The position numbers and the translations under genes are program-made. Shown piece after piece: positions 34,904 through 44,671 of a DNA stretch of 64,000 nt. The notes under the pieces are model-generated. The model did no database searches, was not told the origin of the DNA, and saw only the letters and a program-made list of their open reading frames with translations. Each line of letters opens with the position of its first letter. The stretch's first letter is position 1. The DNA is taken from contig JAKFFF010000091.1 in assembly GCA_036677145.1 (NCBI GenBank), positions 1 to 64,000 of the forward strand. Reading direction: 5' to 3'. Origin of the DNA: CADEED01 sp036677145. GTDB lineage: Bacteria > Pseudomonadota > Gammaproteobacteria > Steroidobacterales > Steroidobacteraceae.

Positions 34904-36861
34904 TGATTCCCGAGCTCGGACATTTCGCGCTGGTCCTCGCGTTGATCCTCGCGGGCGCACAGGCGTTCTTCGGAATCGCCGGCGCGGCGCGCAACGACGC
35001 GCGCTGGCTGGCCGTGGTGCGTCCCGCGGTCGCGGGCCAGTTCGTGCTGGTCAGCGCTTCCATCGGGGCGCTGGTTCATGCATTCGTGACATTCGACTTC
35101 TCGGTGTTGTACGTCGCGTCGAATTCCAATTCCGCGTTGCCGACGTTTTATCGCGTGGCCGCCGTGTGGGGCGCGCACGAAGGCTCGCTGCTGCTGTGGG
35201 GTTGGATACTCGCGGCGTGGACACTCGCGGTGGCGATGGCGAGCCGCAACCTGCCGGCGACTTTCGCGAGCCGCGTGATGGGCGTACTCGGGTTCGTGAG
35301 TTTCGGTTTTCTTTTGTTCACGCTGGCGACTTCCAATCCCTTCGAGCGCCTGATTCCGGCCGCCGCCGACGGGCGCGACCTGAATCCGGTGTTGCAGGAT
35401 CCGGCGCTCGCGATCCACCCGCCGCTGCTTTACATGGGGTACGTGGGCTTCGCCGTGGCGTTTGCCTTTGCCTGTGCGGCCATGCTCGAGGGCAAACTCG
35501 ACGCGGTGTGGGCGCGCTGGACGCGGCCGTGGACGACGATCGCCTGGGGATTCCTGTCCGTCGGCATCGCGCTCGGCAGCTGGTGGGCGTACTACGAACT
35601 CGGCTGGGGCGGGTACTGGTTCTGGGATCCGGTCGAGAATGCCTCATTCATGCCGTGGCTCATCGGCACGGCATTGATCCACTCGCTGGCCGTGACGGAG
35701 AAACGCGGGCTGTTCAAGAGCTGGACGCTGCTACTCGCCATTCTCGCGTTCTCATTGAGTTTGTTAGGGACGTTCCTCGTGCGCTCCGGCGTGCTGGTGT
35801 CGGTGCATTCGTTCGCGGCCGATCCGACGCGCGGCATGTTCATCCTCGCGTTCCTGGTCGTGGTGATCGGCGGCGCGCTCGCGTTGTACGCCTGGCGCGC
35901 GCCACTGCTCAAGTCGCCCGCGGGTTTCGAGGCGACGGCACGCGAAGCCTTCCTGCTCTACAACAACATCCTGCTGGTGGTGGCCGCGTCGTTCGTGTTC
36001 GTCGGCACGCTGGCGCCGCTGATCGCCGATGCGATCGGATTGCCGCCGCTGTCGATCGGTCCGCCTTACTACACCTGGCTGTTCCCCTTCGTCGTGTTGC
36101 CGCTGATCGGGCTGGTATCCATCGGCATACACGCGGCCTGGAAGCGGGGCCGTGTCGGCGACAGCAAGCGGCGGCTGCAAATCAGTTTCGCGCTCGCGGT
36201 CGTATTGGGGCTGGCGGTGGTCTACGGCGTGTATGGGCCGGGGAAATGGCTCACGCCGGTGGGATTCGTGCTCGGCATCTGGGTCATTTTCTCCTCGCTG
36301 ATCGATCCCATCGACCGGCTGCGGCGCGGATTGTCGCTGCCGCGCGCGGTGGTCGGCATGACGATCGCGCACATCGGCCTCGGCGTGTGCGCCGTGGCGA
36401 TCTCCGCGGTCGAGACCTACACGATCGAACGCGACGTCGCGCTGGCGCCCGGCGAGTCACTGTCACTCGGCCGTTATGCCTACCGTTTCGACAGCATCCG
36501 CGAGATCGAGGGGCCTAACTACGATGCCGTGCAGGCGCAGTTCACCGTGCTGCGCGACGGCCAGCCGATCGCCGTGTTGCATCCGGAGAAGCGCTTCTAC
36601 TGGGTGCAACGCGCGCCCATGACGGAGGCGGGCATCGCCACCAAGTGGGACGTCGATCTGTTCGCGGCCATCAGCGCGGACCTGCAGGGCGGGCGCTGGA
36701 GCGTTCGCGCGCAGATCCGGCCGCTCCTCAATTACGTCTGGCTCGCGGCGGGACTCATGGCGCTGGGCGGCATGTTGGCCGCGAGCGACCGCCGATACCG
36801 TACGAAGGACCGCACGGCGACCGAGCCCGCGCCCGCCGGAACTCAGGCAGCGGCGCCGTGA
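34903..36861 (+). CDS. ccmF: Heme lyase subunit CcmF
   Basis: 652 residues, about 14 helices. WWD heme-handling domain GSWWAYYELGWGGYWFWDPV near 230-250. With CcmH/CcmI it forms the thioether bonds between heme vinyls and apocytochrome CXXCH cysteines. The ATG at 34903 shares one base with the ccmE stop. Confidence 0.96.
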   Translation: MIPELGHFALVLALILAGAQAFFGIAGAARNDARWLAVVRPAVAGQFVLVSASIGALVHAFVTFDFSVLYVASNSNSALPTFYRVAAVWGAHEGSLLLWGWILAAWTLAVAMASRNLPATFASRVMGVLGFVSFGFLLFTLATSNPFERLIPAAADGRDLNPVLQDPALAIHPPLLYMGYVGFAVAFAFACAAMLEGKLDAVWARWTRPWTTIAWGFLSVGIALGSWWAYYELGWGGYWFWDPVENASFMPWLIGTALIHSLAVTEKRGLFKSWTLLLAILAFSLSLLGTFLVRSGVLVSVHSFAADPTRGMFILAFLVVVIGGALALYAWRAPLLKSPAGFEATAREAFLLYNNILLVVAASFVFVGTLAPLIADAIGLPPLSIGPPYYTWLFPFVVLPLIGLVSIGIHAAWKRGRVGDSKRRLQISFALAVVLGLAVVYGVYGPGKWLTPVGFVLGIWVIFSSLIDPIDRLRRGLSLPRAVVGMTIAHIGLGVCAVAISAVETYTIERDVALAPGESLSLGRYAYRFDSIREIEGPNYDAVQAQFTVLRDGQPIAVLHPEKRFYWVQRAPMTEAGIATKWDVDLFAAISADLQGGRWSVRAQIRPLLNYVWLAAGLMALGGMLAASDRRYRTKDRTATEPAPAGTQAAAP

Positions 36862-37391
36862 ATCGATTCCTGATCCCCGCCGCGGTCTTCCTCGCGCTGG
36901 CTGCGGTGCTGTTCATCGGCGTCGTGCATTCGCCCAACAAGAGCACCATGCAGTCGACGCTGCTCGGCAAACCGGCGCCTTCGTTCACGCTTCCGGTGCT
37001 CGGCGATGACACGCGCAAGGTCGCGAGCTCGGAACTGGCCGGCCGTCCGTGGGTGCTCAACGTCTGGGGCAGCTGGTGCCCGGGTTGCGCGGATGAACAT
37101 CCATTACTCATCGAAGTCGCGCGCGAAAACCGCGTGCCCATCATCGGGCTCAACTGGCGTGATGACGATGTCGATGCGCTGCGCTGGATCGAACAACGTG
37201 GCGATCCGTACGCCGTGATCCTCGCGGATCGGGAAGGGCGCACGGCGATCGATTTCGGCGTATACGGCGCACCCGAAACATTTTTCATCGATGCCGAGGG
37301 ACTGGTGCAATACCGGCACGTCGGCGCGATGACACGCGAGGTGTGGGAGCGCGAATTCGTGTCGCGGCTGCCGCGCGGAGGCCTGCAATGA
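36858..37391 (+). CDS. ccmG: Thiol:disulfide interchange protein CcmG (DsbE)
   Basis: 177 residues, GTG start at 36858 in a GTGA overlap with ccmF. Signal anchor, then thioredoxin fold with active site WGSWCPGCADEH near 72 and cis-Pro in GAPETFFID near 140. It reduces apocytochrome cysteines before heme attachment. Confidence 0.95.
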   Translation: MNRFLIPAAVFLALAAVLFIGVVHSPNKSTMQSTLLGKPAPSFTLPVLGDDTRKVASSELAGRPWVLNVWGSWCPGCADEHPLLIEVARENRVPIIGLNWRDDDVDALRWIEQRGDPYAVILADREGRTAIDFGVYGAPETFFIDAEGLVQYRHVGAMTREVWEREFVSRLPRGGLQ

Positions 37392-37834
37392 AACGTGCAG
37401 CCTTGATCATCACCGCGCTGCTGTGGGGTTCATCCGCATTCGCGATCGACATAACCGTGCTGCCCGATGCGGCTCTGCAGGAGCGCTACGAAAACCTGAC
37501 GCACGAGTTCCGCTGCATGCAGTGCCAGAACAACAGCATCGCGGATTCGCCGGTGGGCCTCGCGTCCGACCTGCGGCGCGACGTGAAGGAGCTGCTGCTC
37601 GCGGGCAAGACCGACGATGAGATCCGCGCATACATGGTGCAACGATACGGCGACGTGATCCTGTTCCGGCCGCCGTTCAAACCACGAACCGCGTGGGTCT
37701 GGATCGTGCCGATGATCGTTTTCGCGGGTGGTTTGTTCGTCGGCTATCGCATCGTGCGACGGCGCGGCGCGCTGGTCGCGAACGACGACAGCAGCGTGGA
37801 CACAGCCACCGATGAGGAAGAACGCCCGAAATGA
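37388..37834 (+). CDS. ccmH: Cytochrome c maturation protein CcmH
   Basis: 148 residues. Signal peptide MKRAALIITALLWGSSAFA, three-helix redox domain with FRCMQCQNNSIADS near 43-55 (Leu-Arg-Cys-x-x-Cys motif; two Cys conserved), one membrane helix near 105-125. N-terminal half only of E. coli CcmH; the TPR half is the next gene, ccmI, as in Pseudomonas. Confidence 0.94.
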   Translation: MKRAALIITALLWGSSAFAIDITVLPDAALQERYENLTHEFRCMQCQNNSIADSPVGLASDLRRDVKELLLAGKTDDEIRAYMVQRYGDVILFRPPFKPRTAWVWIVPMIVFAGGLFVGYRIVRRRGALVANDDSSVDTATDEEERPK

Positions 37835-38847
37835 CCATCGTTTTCGTACTGGTGGCCGGCACTCTTGCCGCGGGCGCCGCGGTGCTGCTCGTTCTGCCGC
37901 TGCTGCGCACGTTGCCGGATTCACGACCTGCATCGAGTATCACCGCGGGCGTGGTGTTGTTCGTGCTGCTGGTCGGAGGCGCCGGTCTGTACGCCGCGCT
38001 CAGCAATTTCACCTGGGTGGATGAGCCTGTCGTCGCCGAAACGCCGGCGGCCATGACCGCGAAACTCGCGAAGCGCATGGCCCAGGAACCCGACAATCTC
38101 GAAGGCTGGCTCATGCTGGGCCGTTCCTATACGGCGCTCGAGCAGTTTCCGCTGGCTTCTCGCGCCTATCAGCGCGCCGACCGGCTCGCGAAGGGCCAGA
38201 ACGCGGAGGCCGTTCTCGGCATTGGCGAAACACTCGTCGCGCAGGATCCGGACGCGCTGAGCGGCGCGGCCGGACACCTGTTCGAGCGTGCGCTCGCGAT
38301 CGAACCGGAGAACGGCAAGGCGCTGTTCTACAGCGCGTTCGCGGCACTGGCGCGCGGCGATCTTGCGCCCGCGCGCGAGCGCTTCACGCGCATGCTGGCG
38401 CTCAATCCGCCGCCCGAAGTGCGCGACATCATCGAAAAACGAATTGCCGGCATCGATGCATCGTTGAGCCCGCAATCACAACCGGCGGCCCCCGATCCGA
38501 GCAAGAGCGCAAAGATCTCCGTACGTGTCTCGCTGTCACCGGCGCTCGCGGACAAGGTTGCCGCCGGCGCACCGCTGTTCGTCGCGGCGCGCGATCCGAA
38601 GCAGCCGGGACCGCCGTTCGCGGTGAAGCGGCTGGCGGCGAGTTTTCCGGTCGACGTCGAACTGACGGCGGGCGACGCGATGCTCGAATCACGCCGCATC
38701 GCGGCCGGACAGACGCTCGAGGTGGTTGCCCGCGTGGCGCTTGGCGGAACACCCACCGCGACGCGCGGCGACCCGTTCGGACAAGTTAGTTATCATGTCG
38801 GCAAGGATGGACGACTGAACATCGTCATCGATCAGCTATCTCCCTGA
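37831..38847 (+). CDS. ccmI: Cytochrome c biogenesis protein CcmI
   Basis: 338 residues. Two N-terminal helices, then TPR repeats (about 75-210: NLEGWLMLGRSYTALEQFPLASRAYQRA; NGKALFYSAFAALARGD) that bind the C-terminal helix of apocytochrome c, then a C-terminal beta domain (SVRVSLSPALADKVAAGAPLFVAARD). Last gene of the overlap-linked ccm operon. Confidence 0.93.
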   Translation: MTIVFVLVAGTLAAGAAVLLVLPLLRTLPDSRPASSITAGVVLFVLLVGGAGLYAALSNFTWVDEPVVAETPAAMTAKLAKRMAQEPDNLEGWLMLGRSYTALEQFPLASRAYQRADRLAKGQNAEAVLGIGETLVAQDPDALSGAAGHLFERALAIEPENGKALFYSAFAALARGDLAPARERFTRMLALNPPPEVRDIIEKRIAGIDASLSPQSQPAAPDPSKSAKISVRVSLSPALADKVAAGAPLFVAARDPKQPGPPFAVKRLAASFPVDVELTAGDAMLESRRIAAGQTLEVVARVALGGTPTATRGDPFGQVSYHVGKDGRLNIVIDQLSP

Positions 38848-38879
38848 CCGACCCGCCAAACGCACAGAGGCGACGCTTC

Positions 38880-39770
38880 ATGCAGGCCAAGCATTCGCTC
38901 GAATTCGCGCGCGCGCCGGCCATCTGGTCCATGTATCCGAAGATCATGATGGCGCGCAAACCGCCGCTGGTTCCCGAGGGCGGGGAAGTGCCGCGCATCG
39001 AATCGCGACTGGCGAAAGTCGTCATCGACCGCAAACATCTCGAGTCGTATGCACACATCTGCGGTGCGGCGGCCGGCGCGACGCTGCCGATCGCCTATCC
39101 ACACATACTCGCGATGCCGCTGCACCTGGCCATGCTCGGCGCCGAAGCCTTCCCGGTGAAGTTGTTCGGACTGGTGCACACGCACAACCGCATCGCGATG
39201 CGCCAGCCGCTGTCGGCCGATGAGCCGGCCGAAATCCGCGCCTGGATCGAAGGACATCGCGATACCGAACGCGGCCAGGAGTTCGAACTGCACACCGAAT
39301 ACGTCGTGGCCGGCGAACCGTTGTGGGATGAAACCTGCACATTCCTCGCACGGCGCAAGTCCGCGAGTGCCGCGAAGGCCGCGTTGTCCGCGCGCAGCGT
39401 CGAGGGAGCACCGGACGCGGTGGCCGTGAAGTCGAGCAGCTTCCGCGCACCCGCCGGACTCGGCCGGCGCTACGGCCTCATCTCGGGCGACGTGAATCCG
39501 ATCCACATGAGCGATCTGACCGCGCGGGCCTTCGGCTTTCCGCATGCGATCGCGCACGGCATGTGGTCGCTCGGCCGGCTCGCCTCGGATTTCGAAGCCG
39601 CGCAGTTCGACGGCGGCTGCGAGCTCACCGTCAGCTTCAAACTACCCATCTACATGCCGGCCTGGCTCATGCTGCAGCGCTGGCCGATCGAAAACGGGAC
39701 GGGCTTCGCGTTGCGCGATGCACAGGGCGAGAAGCCACATCTCACCGGGACCCTGAAGTCATTGCGGTGA
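38880..39770 (+). CDS. MaoC-like acyl dehydratase
   Basis: 296 residues, double hot-dog protein. The hydratase-2 motif is YGLISGDVNPIHMSDLTAR near 202-220, with the Asp/His catalytic pair, followed by AHGMWSLGRLA. It may hydrate (R)-specific enoyl-CoA/ACP or act on related acyl thioesters. AGAGG precedes the ATG by 8 bases. 32 bases after ccmI and coupled to the transporter downstream, so it may be read from the ccm promoter or its own. Confidence 0.87.
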   Translation: MQAKHSLEFARAPAIWSMYPKIMMARKPPLVPEGGEVPRIESRLAKVVIDRKHLESYAHICGAAAGATLPIAYPHILAMPLHLAMLGAEAFPVKLFGLVHTHNRIAMRQPLSADEPAEIRAWIEGHRDTERGQEFELHTEYVVAGEPLWDETCTFLARRKSASAAKAALSARSVEGAPDAVAVKSSSFRAPAGLGRRYGLISGDVNPIHMSDLTARAFGFPHAIAHGMWSLGRLASDFEAAQFDGGCELTVSFKLPIYMPAWLMLQRWPIENGTGFALRDAQGEKPHLTGTLKSLR

Positions 39771-41038
39771 ATCCGGCCGCGACAGACCCGGTCCGGGCGG
39801 AGCGTTCGGCTTTGCTCGCGGCGGCCGCGGCGTATTTCTTCCTGCTCTGCGGCTACTACATGCTGCGGCCGCTGCGCGAAGCGCTGGCGCTCGAAGTGGG
39901 GGTCGAATACAACGCATGGCTGTTCAGCGCGGTGCTCGTCGTCAGCGCCGCGTTGTTGCCGATCTACTGGTGGGTAGTCAGGCGCACGCCGCGCGGCCGG
40001 CTCATGTGGTACGCGGGAACCGCGTTCGTGCTGGTGTTTCTCGGGCTTGCGTACGGCCTGCACGTGATGCCGCGTGATCCGACGCTGGCGTTCATCTACT
40101 TCGTCGCGCTCACCGCCGGCAATCTCTACATCATCTCCGTGTTCTGGAGCGCGATGGCGGATGCGTGGCGCCCGAATCTCGCCAAACGTTTCTTCGGTTA
40201 TGTCGCCGCCGGCGGCAGTCTCGGCGCGCTGCTCGGTCCGCAGATCGTGGCGCTGACGATCCACGACCTGGGCGCCACGCCGATCATCGTGCTGGCCTGT
40301 GGATTCATCCTGTGCACGGGTGGCCTGATCACGGTGGCGCGCCGCATCCTGCGCAGCGCGCCCGGCGGTGAACGTGTGCCCGATGGCGCCATACCGGTGG
40401 GCGGCCGCGCCATCGACGATCTCGCGCGGCTGGCGCGCACCCCCTATCTGCTCGGCATCGCCGGGCTCATCGTGGCCGGCCAGACGATCGGCGCGTTCAT
40501 GTACAACGAGCAGGCCCTGTATGTCCGAGACAACTACACGGACCTCGCGGACCGCGCGGCGCTGTTCGCGCGCATGGAGATCTGCGTCAACCTGCTCGCG
40601 CTCGTGTTCCAGGCGGGAGTCGTCGGCTGGCTCACGCGGCGCGGCAATGTCGCGCTGAGTCTGTCGGCCATGCCGTTGCTGCTGCTGGCGAGTTTCATCG
40701 TCTTGGCGCTGTTTCCGCTCGGCGGCGTGCTGCTCGTGACTCAGGTGATCCGGCGCGCGGCCGATTACGGACTCGGCAAGCCGCCGCGCGAAATGTTGTT
40801 CACCGTCCTGAATCCCGAGAGCAAGTTCAAGAGCAAAAGCCTCATCGACACCGTGCTGCAACGAGGCGCCGACGCGTTTTCGCAGTGGGTCTACGTGTTG
40901 ATCAGTTTCCTGTCGCTGGCGGGAATCGCGTGGGTGTGCGCGGCGGTGAGTCTGCTGTTGCTGGCCGCGACGCGCACGCTCGGCAAGGCGTTCGACACGC
41001 GCCAGAAGGTGGATGAAGCAACCCCGGCACGCACGTGA
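39767..41038 (+). CDS. ATP/ADP-carrier-like (MFS-fold) membrane transporter
   Basis: 423 residues from GTG at 39767 (GTGA overlap with the MaoC gene). Twelve hydrophobic helices. Segments such as YYMLRPLREALALEVG at the start, WSAMADAWRPNLAKRFFGYVAAGGSLGALLGP near 125 and KPPREMLFTVLNPESKFKSKSLIDTVLQRGADA near 340 match the Npt/Tlc nucleotide-transporter branch (TC 2.A.12) as found in free-living bacteria. The substrate in such non-parasites is not known; nucleotide exchange is not claimed. Confidence 0.8.
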   Translation: MNPAATDPVRAERSALLAAAAAYFFLLCGYYMLRPLREALALEVGVEYNAWLFSAVLVVSAALLPIYWWVVRRTPRGRLMWYAGTAFVLVFLGLAYGLHVMPRDPTLAFIYFVALTAGNLYIISVFWSAMADAWRPNLAKRFFGYVAAGGSLGALLGPQIVALTIHDLGATPIIVLACGFILCTGGLITVARRILRSAPGGERVPDGAIPVGGRAIDDLARLARTPYLLGIAGLIVAGQTIGAFMYNEQALYVRDNYTDLADRAALFARMEICVNLLALVFQAGVVGWLTRRGNVALSLSAMPLLLLASFIVLALFPLGGVLLVTQVIRRAADYGLGKPPREMLFTVLNPESKFKSKSLIDTVLQRGADAFSQWVYVLISFLSLAGIAWVCAAVSLLLLAATRTLGKAFDTRQKVDEATPART

Positions 41039-42459
41039 ACTCGATCCTCAACGCATTGCCCGCGCAGCGCGTCGACGCGGCGGGCAAACCCCACGTCGAT
41101 CTGCGCGCCATCATCCGGCTCGCCGCGCCACTCATGGTCACGAACGCCGTACAGGCGCTGCTGAACCTCACCGACCTGTGGTTCATCGGGCGGCTGTCGA
41201 CCGATGCGCTGGCGGCGCTGAGCGCCATCTACTGGATCGTCAGCTGCGCGATCCTGGTGTTCGGCGGTGTCGGCCTCGCGGTGCAGACCTTCGTCGCGCA
41301 GGCCTATGGGAGCCGGCGCAAGGCGCGAGCGTCACGCGCATTGTGGAATGCGTGGTGGGCAACGCTGGCGATCGCGCCGATGTTCCTCGCGCTGGCTTTC
41401 GCGGGTCCCTGGATCATCAAGCCATTCCACCTCGATCCGCACATCGAGGCGCTGGCGCTGGAATTCTGGAAGCCGCGCATGGGCGGCGCGTTCATCGGCT
41501 CGATGGCCTGGGCCGCGATGGGATTCTTCAATGGCATTTCGGCGGTGCGTTACACGATGGCCATCGTCGTGCTCACGACGATCACGAACGCGTTCGCCAA
41601 CCAGTTCTTCATCTTCGAGCTCGGTCTCGGGATGAAAGGTTCCGCGTGGGGCACGAACGTCGCGCAGGCCGTGGGACTCACGCTCGCCATGATTCTCTTC
41701 CTGCGCGGACGTATCGGCCGTGAATTCCGCTCGAACATGATGTGGCGGCCGTCGTTCGCCGTGATTCGCGCGCAGCTCGTCGTGGGTTTGCCGATCGGCA
41801 TCATGTACGGCGCCGACGTGCTCGGCCTCGCGCTGTCGCAGATGATGATCGCGCAGACCGGCGCCGTGGGCGCCGCCGCGACACAAATCGTGATGGCGCT
41901 GACTTCGATGGCCTACATGCCCACCATCGGCATCGCGCTCGCGGGCACGACACTCATCGGCCAGTCGATCGGCGCTGGCAGCCGCGAATGGGCGAACCGC
42001 CTGGGCAATGTCGTGATCACGCTGTGCGCGGGAGCGATGGCGTTGATCGCGATCGCGCTGCTGGTCGGCGGCCCGTGGGTGTTGCCATTGTTCGTGGGCG
42101 CTGGCGATGCGAATGCGGCCGAAGTCGTCGCATTGGGCCTGGTGCTGCTGTGGCCCGCGGCCGCGTACCAGATCTTCGACGGTTTGTACTTCGGGGCGGC
42201 GTTCTGCCTGCGCGGGGCGGGAGATACGCGCGTGCCCGCCGCGGCGGCGCTGCTGCTGTCCTGGTTGTTCTTCGTGCCGTGCGCGCACACATTGATCTTC
42301 GCGCCGGGGCAGGGCTGGATCGACGGCCTGCCACAATTCGGTCTCGGCGCCAAGGGCGGGTGGCTCGCCCTGATGACCTACGTCATCTTGTTAGGTCTCG
42401 TCATGTTCTGGCGTTGGCGCCACGGCGCGTGGCGGCGCGTGAAGCTGAGCAATGCGTGA
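41035..42459 (+). CDS. MATE-family efflux transporter
   Basis: 474 residues, GTG start at 41035 in a GTGA overlap. Twelve helices, two MatE repeats: LAAPLMVTNAVQALLNLTDLWFIGRLSTDALAA near 27-58 and GLPIGIMYGADVLGLALSQMMIAQTG near 247. Na+- or H+-driven export of cationic drugs or metabolites; substrate unknown. Third of three genes linked by GTGA overlaps. Confidence 0.92.
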   Translation: MNSILNALPAQRVDAAGKPHVDLRAIIRLAAPLMVTNAVQALLNLTDLWFIGRLSTDALAALSAIYWIVSCAILVFGGVGLAVQTFVAQAYGSRRKARASRALWNAWWATLAIAPMFLALAFAGPWIIKPFHLDPHIEALALEFWKPRMGGAFIGSMAWAAMGFFNGISAVRYTMAIVVLTTITNAFANQFFIFELGLGMKGSAWGTNVAQAVGLTLAMILFLRGRIGREFRSNMMWRPSFAVIRAQLVVGLPIGIMYGADVLGLALSQMMIAQTGAVGAAATQIVMALTSMAYMPTIGIALAGTTLIGQSIGAGSREWANRLGNVVITLCAGAMALIAIALLVGGPWVLPLFVGAGDANAAEVVALGLVLLWPAAAYQIFDGLYFGAAFCLRGAGDTRVPAAAALLLSWLFFVPCAHTLIFAPGQGWIDGLPQFGLGAKGGWLALMTYVILLGLVMFWRWRHGAWRRVKLSNA

Positions 42460-42490
42460 ATCCGGCGCCCGAATCGCGGGATATGCCTGA

Positions 42491-42529
42491 TCGACCTGCG
42501 GACGGAACCATGCTTATGATCGGCGCATG
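42491..42529 (+). promoter_or_regulatory. promoter and leaderless start of the beta-oxidation pair
   Basis: TCGACC (42491-42496), 18 bases, TATGAT (42515-42520), 6 bases, then ATG at 42527. The spacing puts transcription start on the start codon. No Shine-Dalgarno sequence. Confidence 0.55.
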
Positions 42530-44671
42530 ACCGTCGTCCGCTACAAAGTCGACAGGGGCATCGCCTGGCTGGCGATGAACAATCCACCGCTCAATGCGCT
42601 TTCGCATGCGCTGCGCGCCGCCATCGTTGCGGCGCTCGACAAGGCGCTCGCCGCGAAGGACGTGCGGGCTATCGTGCTGACCGGCAACGAGCGCGCGTTC
42701 TCGAGCGGCGCGGACATCAAGGAATTCGCGGGGGGTTCGTTCTACGCGGATCCGTTCCTGCCCACCGTGGTCGATCTCGTCGAGGCGGCGTCGAAGCCCG
42801 TCATCGCCGCCATCAGTGGCGCCTGCATGGGTGGTGGGTTCGAACTCGCCCTGGGTTGTCACTATCGAGTGGCGCTGGCCGACGCGAAGATCGCGTTTCC
42901 CGAGGTCAAACTCGGCCTCATTCCGGGCGCGCAGGGAACGCAGCGCTTCCCACGCCTCGTGGGACTCGAAGCCGCGGTGAACATGATCGTCTCCGGGGCA
43001 ACGATGCCCGCGGGCGCATTCAAGGGCACGGCGCTGTTCGATGCCATCGTCCCCGACAAACTCGAAGCCGCGGCCCGGGATTTCGCCACGACCCTGATCA
43101 ATGATGGCAAGCCAATTCGCCGTGTGCGGGAACTCAAGGTCGAACATCCGCAGGCCGAGGCCTTTCTCCAGTTCGCAAAGATGGGTGTCACCGCCGCCGC
43201 GCGCGGACTGACCGCGCCGCTGCGGGCACTCGAAGCAGTTGGTGCGTCGACCACGCAGAAATTTGACGCCGGGATTGCAACCGAACGAAAGATATTCGGC
43301 GAACTCATGGTGAGTGAGGAATCGCAGGCGCTGCGTCATGCGTTCTTCGCCGAACGCGCGGCATCGAAAGTCGCGGGCCTCCCCGACAAGACGCCGCAGC
43401 GCAAGATCAACGCCGTTGCCGTCGTCGGCGCGGGCACCATGGGCGGCGGTATCGCGATCAGTTTCGCGAACGCGGGAATTCCAGTGACGCTGCTCGAAGC
43501 GAAACAGGAAGCGCTCGATCGCGGCATCGCCGGCATCCGCAAGCAGTTCGAAAGCGCGGTGCAGAAGGGCAAACTCAAGCCGGAAGACGCGGCGAAACGC
43601 GGCGCATTGATTACGCCGTCGCTGGACTACGCCGCCGCGCGCAACGCCGATCTCGTCATCGAAGCGGTGTTCGAGGATCTCGAGGTCAAGAAGAGCGTGT
43701 TCCAGGCGCTCGACAAGACGATGAAACGCGGCGCGATTCTCGCGACGAATACTTCAACGCTCGATGTCGACCGCATCGCTGCGTTCACGAAACGTCCCGG
43801 CGACGTGGTGGGTCTGCATTTCTTCAGTCCCGCGAACGTCATGCGGCTGCTCGAAGTCGTGCGTGCCAAGAAGACGCGGCCCGATGTGCTGGCCACCGCG
43901 ATGGCGCTGGCACGCCGCATCGGCAAGACCGCGGTGGTCGCGGGTGTGTGTGACGGCTTCATCGGCAATCGCATGATCAATTCCTACTTCAAGCAGTCAT
44001 TGCTGATGCTCGAAGAAGGCGCCGCGCCCCAACAGATCGATGCCGCGATCGAGAAGTTCGGCTTCGCGATGGGCCCGTTCCGCATGTCGGACCTCGCCGG
44101 CAATGACATCAGCTGGCACATCCGCAAACGTCAGTACGCGGAGCATCCGAAGCAGCGACACATGCGCATCGCCGACCGTATCTGCGAGCTGGGCCGCTTC
44201 GGCCAGAAAACCGGACTTGGCTGGTATCGCTACGAGCCGGGCCGGCGCGACGCATTGCCGGATCCGGTGGTCGACAAGATCATCGAGGAAGAGCGCAGGG
44301 CGCTGCACATCGCGCCGCGCCGCATCAGCGATGCGGAGATCGTCGATCGCCTGGTGCTCGCGCTGGTGAACGAAGGCGCGCGCGTGCTCGAAGACGGCAT
44401 CGCGCAACGCGCGTCCGACATCGACATCGTGTATCTCACGGGCTACGGTTTTCCGGTGCAGCGCGGAGGGCCGATGTTCCATGCAAGCCGCCGCGGTCTC
44501 GCCAGCGTCGCGCGCCGCATGAAGGAATTCGCGTTGAACCCGCACGCCGAGCCGGCGTTCTGGAAACCCGCGAAGCTGATCGCGCAGCTCGCGGCGGACG
44601 GAAAGACTTTCGACGACGCGCCCGCCAGCAAGAGCCCAGCGAAGGGCAAAAGGAGAGTGGGCCGTGGTTGA
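42527..44671 (+). CDS. Enoyl-CoA hydratase / 3-hydroxyacyl-CoA dehydrogenase
   Basis: 714 residues. Hydratase domain 1-185 (SSGADIKEFAGG; SGACMGGGFELALGCHYRVA; PEVKLGLIPGAQGTQR with the two Glu), then linker, then NAD-binding 3-hydroxyacyl-CoA dehydrogenase (VVGAGTMGGGIAISFANAG near 303; ASNTSTLDV-type loop NTSTLDVDRIA near 415; HFFSPANVMRLLEVV with catalytic His) and tandem C-terminal helical domains. The order matches the peroxisomal bifunctional enzyme type more than E. coli FadB. It hydrates enoyl-CoA and oxidises the product; the thiolase is next. Confidence 0.92.
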   Translation: MTVVRYKVDRGIAWLAMNNPPLNALSHALRAAIVAALDKALAAKDVRAIVLTGNERAFSSGADIKEFAGGSFYADPFLPTVVDLVEAASKPVIAAISGACMGGGFELALGCHYRVALADAKIAFPEVKLGLIPGAQGTQRFPRLVGLEAAVNMIVSGATMPAGAFKGTALFDAIVPDKLEAAARDFATTLINDGKPIRRVRELKVEHPQAEAFLQFAKMGVTAAARGLTAPLRALEAVGASTTQKFDAGIATERKIFGELMVSEESQALRHAFFAERAASKVAGLPDKTPQRKINAVAVVGAGTMGGGIAISFANAGIPVTLLEAKQEALDRGIAGIRKQFESAVQKGKLKPEDAAKRGALITPSLDYAAARNADLVIEAVFEDLEVKKSVFQALDKTMKRGAILATNTSTLDVDRIAAFTKRPGDVVGLHFFSPANVMRLLEVVRAKKTRPDVLATAMALARRIGKTAVVAGVCDGFIGNRMINSYFKQSLLMLEEGAAPQQIDAAIEKFGFAMGPFRMSDLAGNDISWHIRKRQYAEHPKQRHMRIADRICELGRFGQKTGLGWYRYEPGRRDALPDPVVDKIIEEERRALHIAPRRISDAEIVDRLVLALVNEGARVLEDGIAQRASDIDIVYLTGYGFPVQRGGPMFHASRRGLASVARRMKEFALNPHAEPAFWKPAKLIAQLAADGKTFDDAPASKSPAKGKRRVGRG

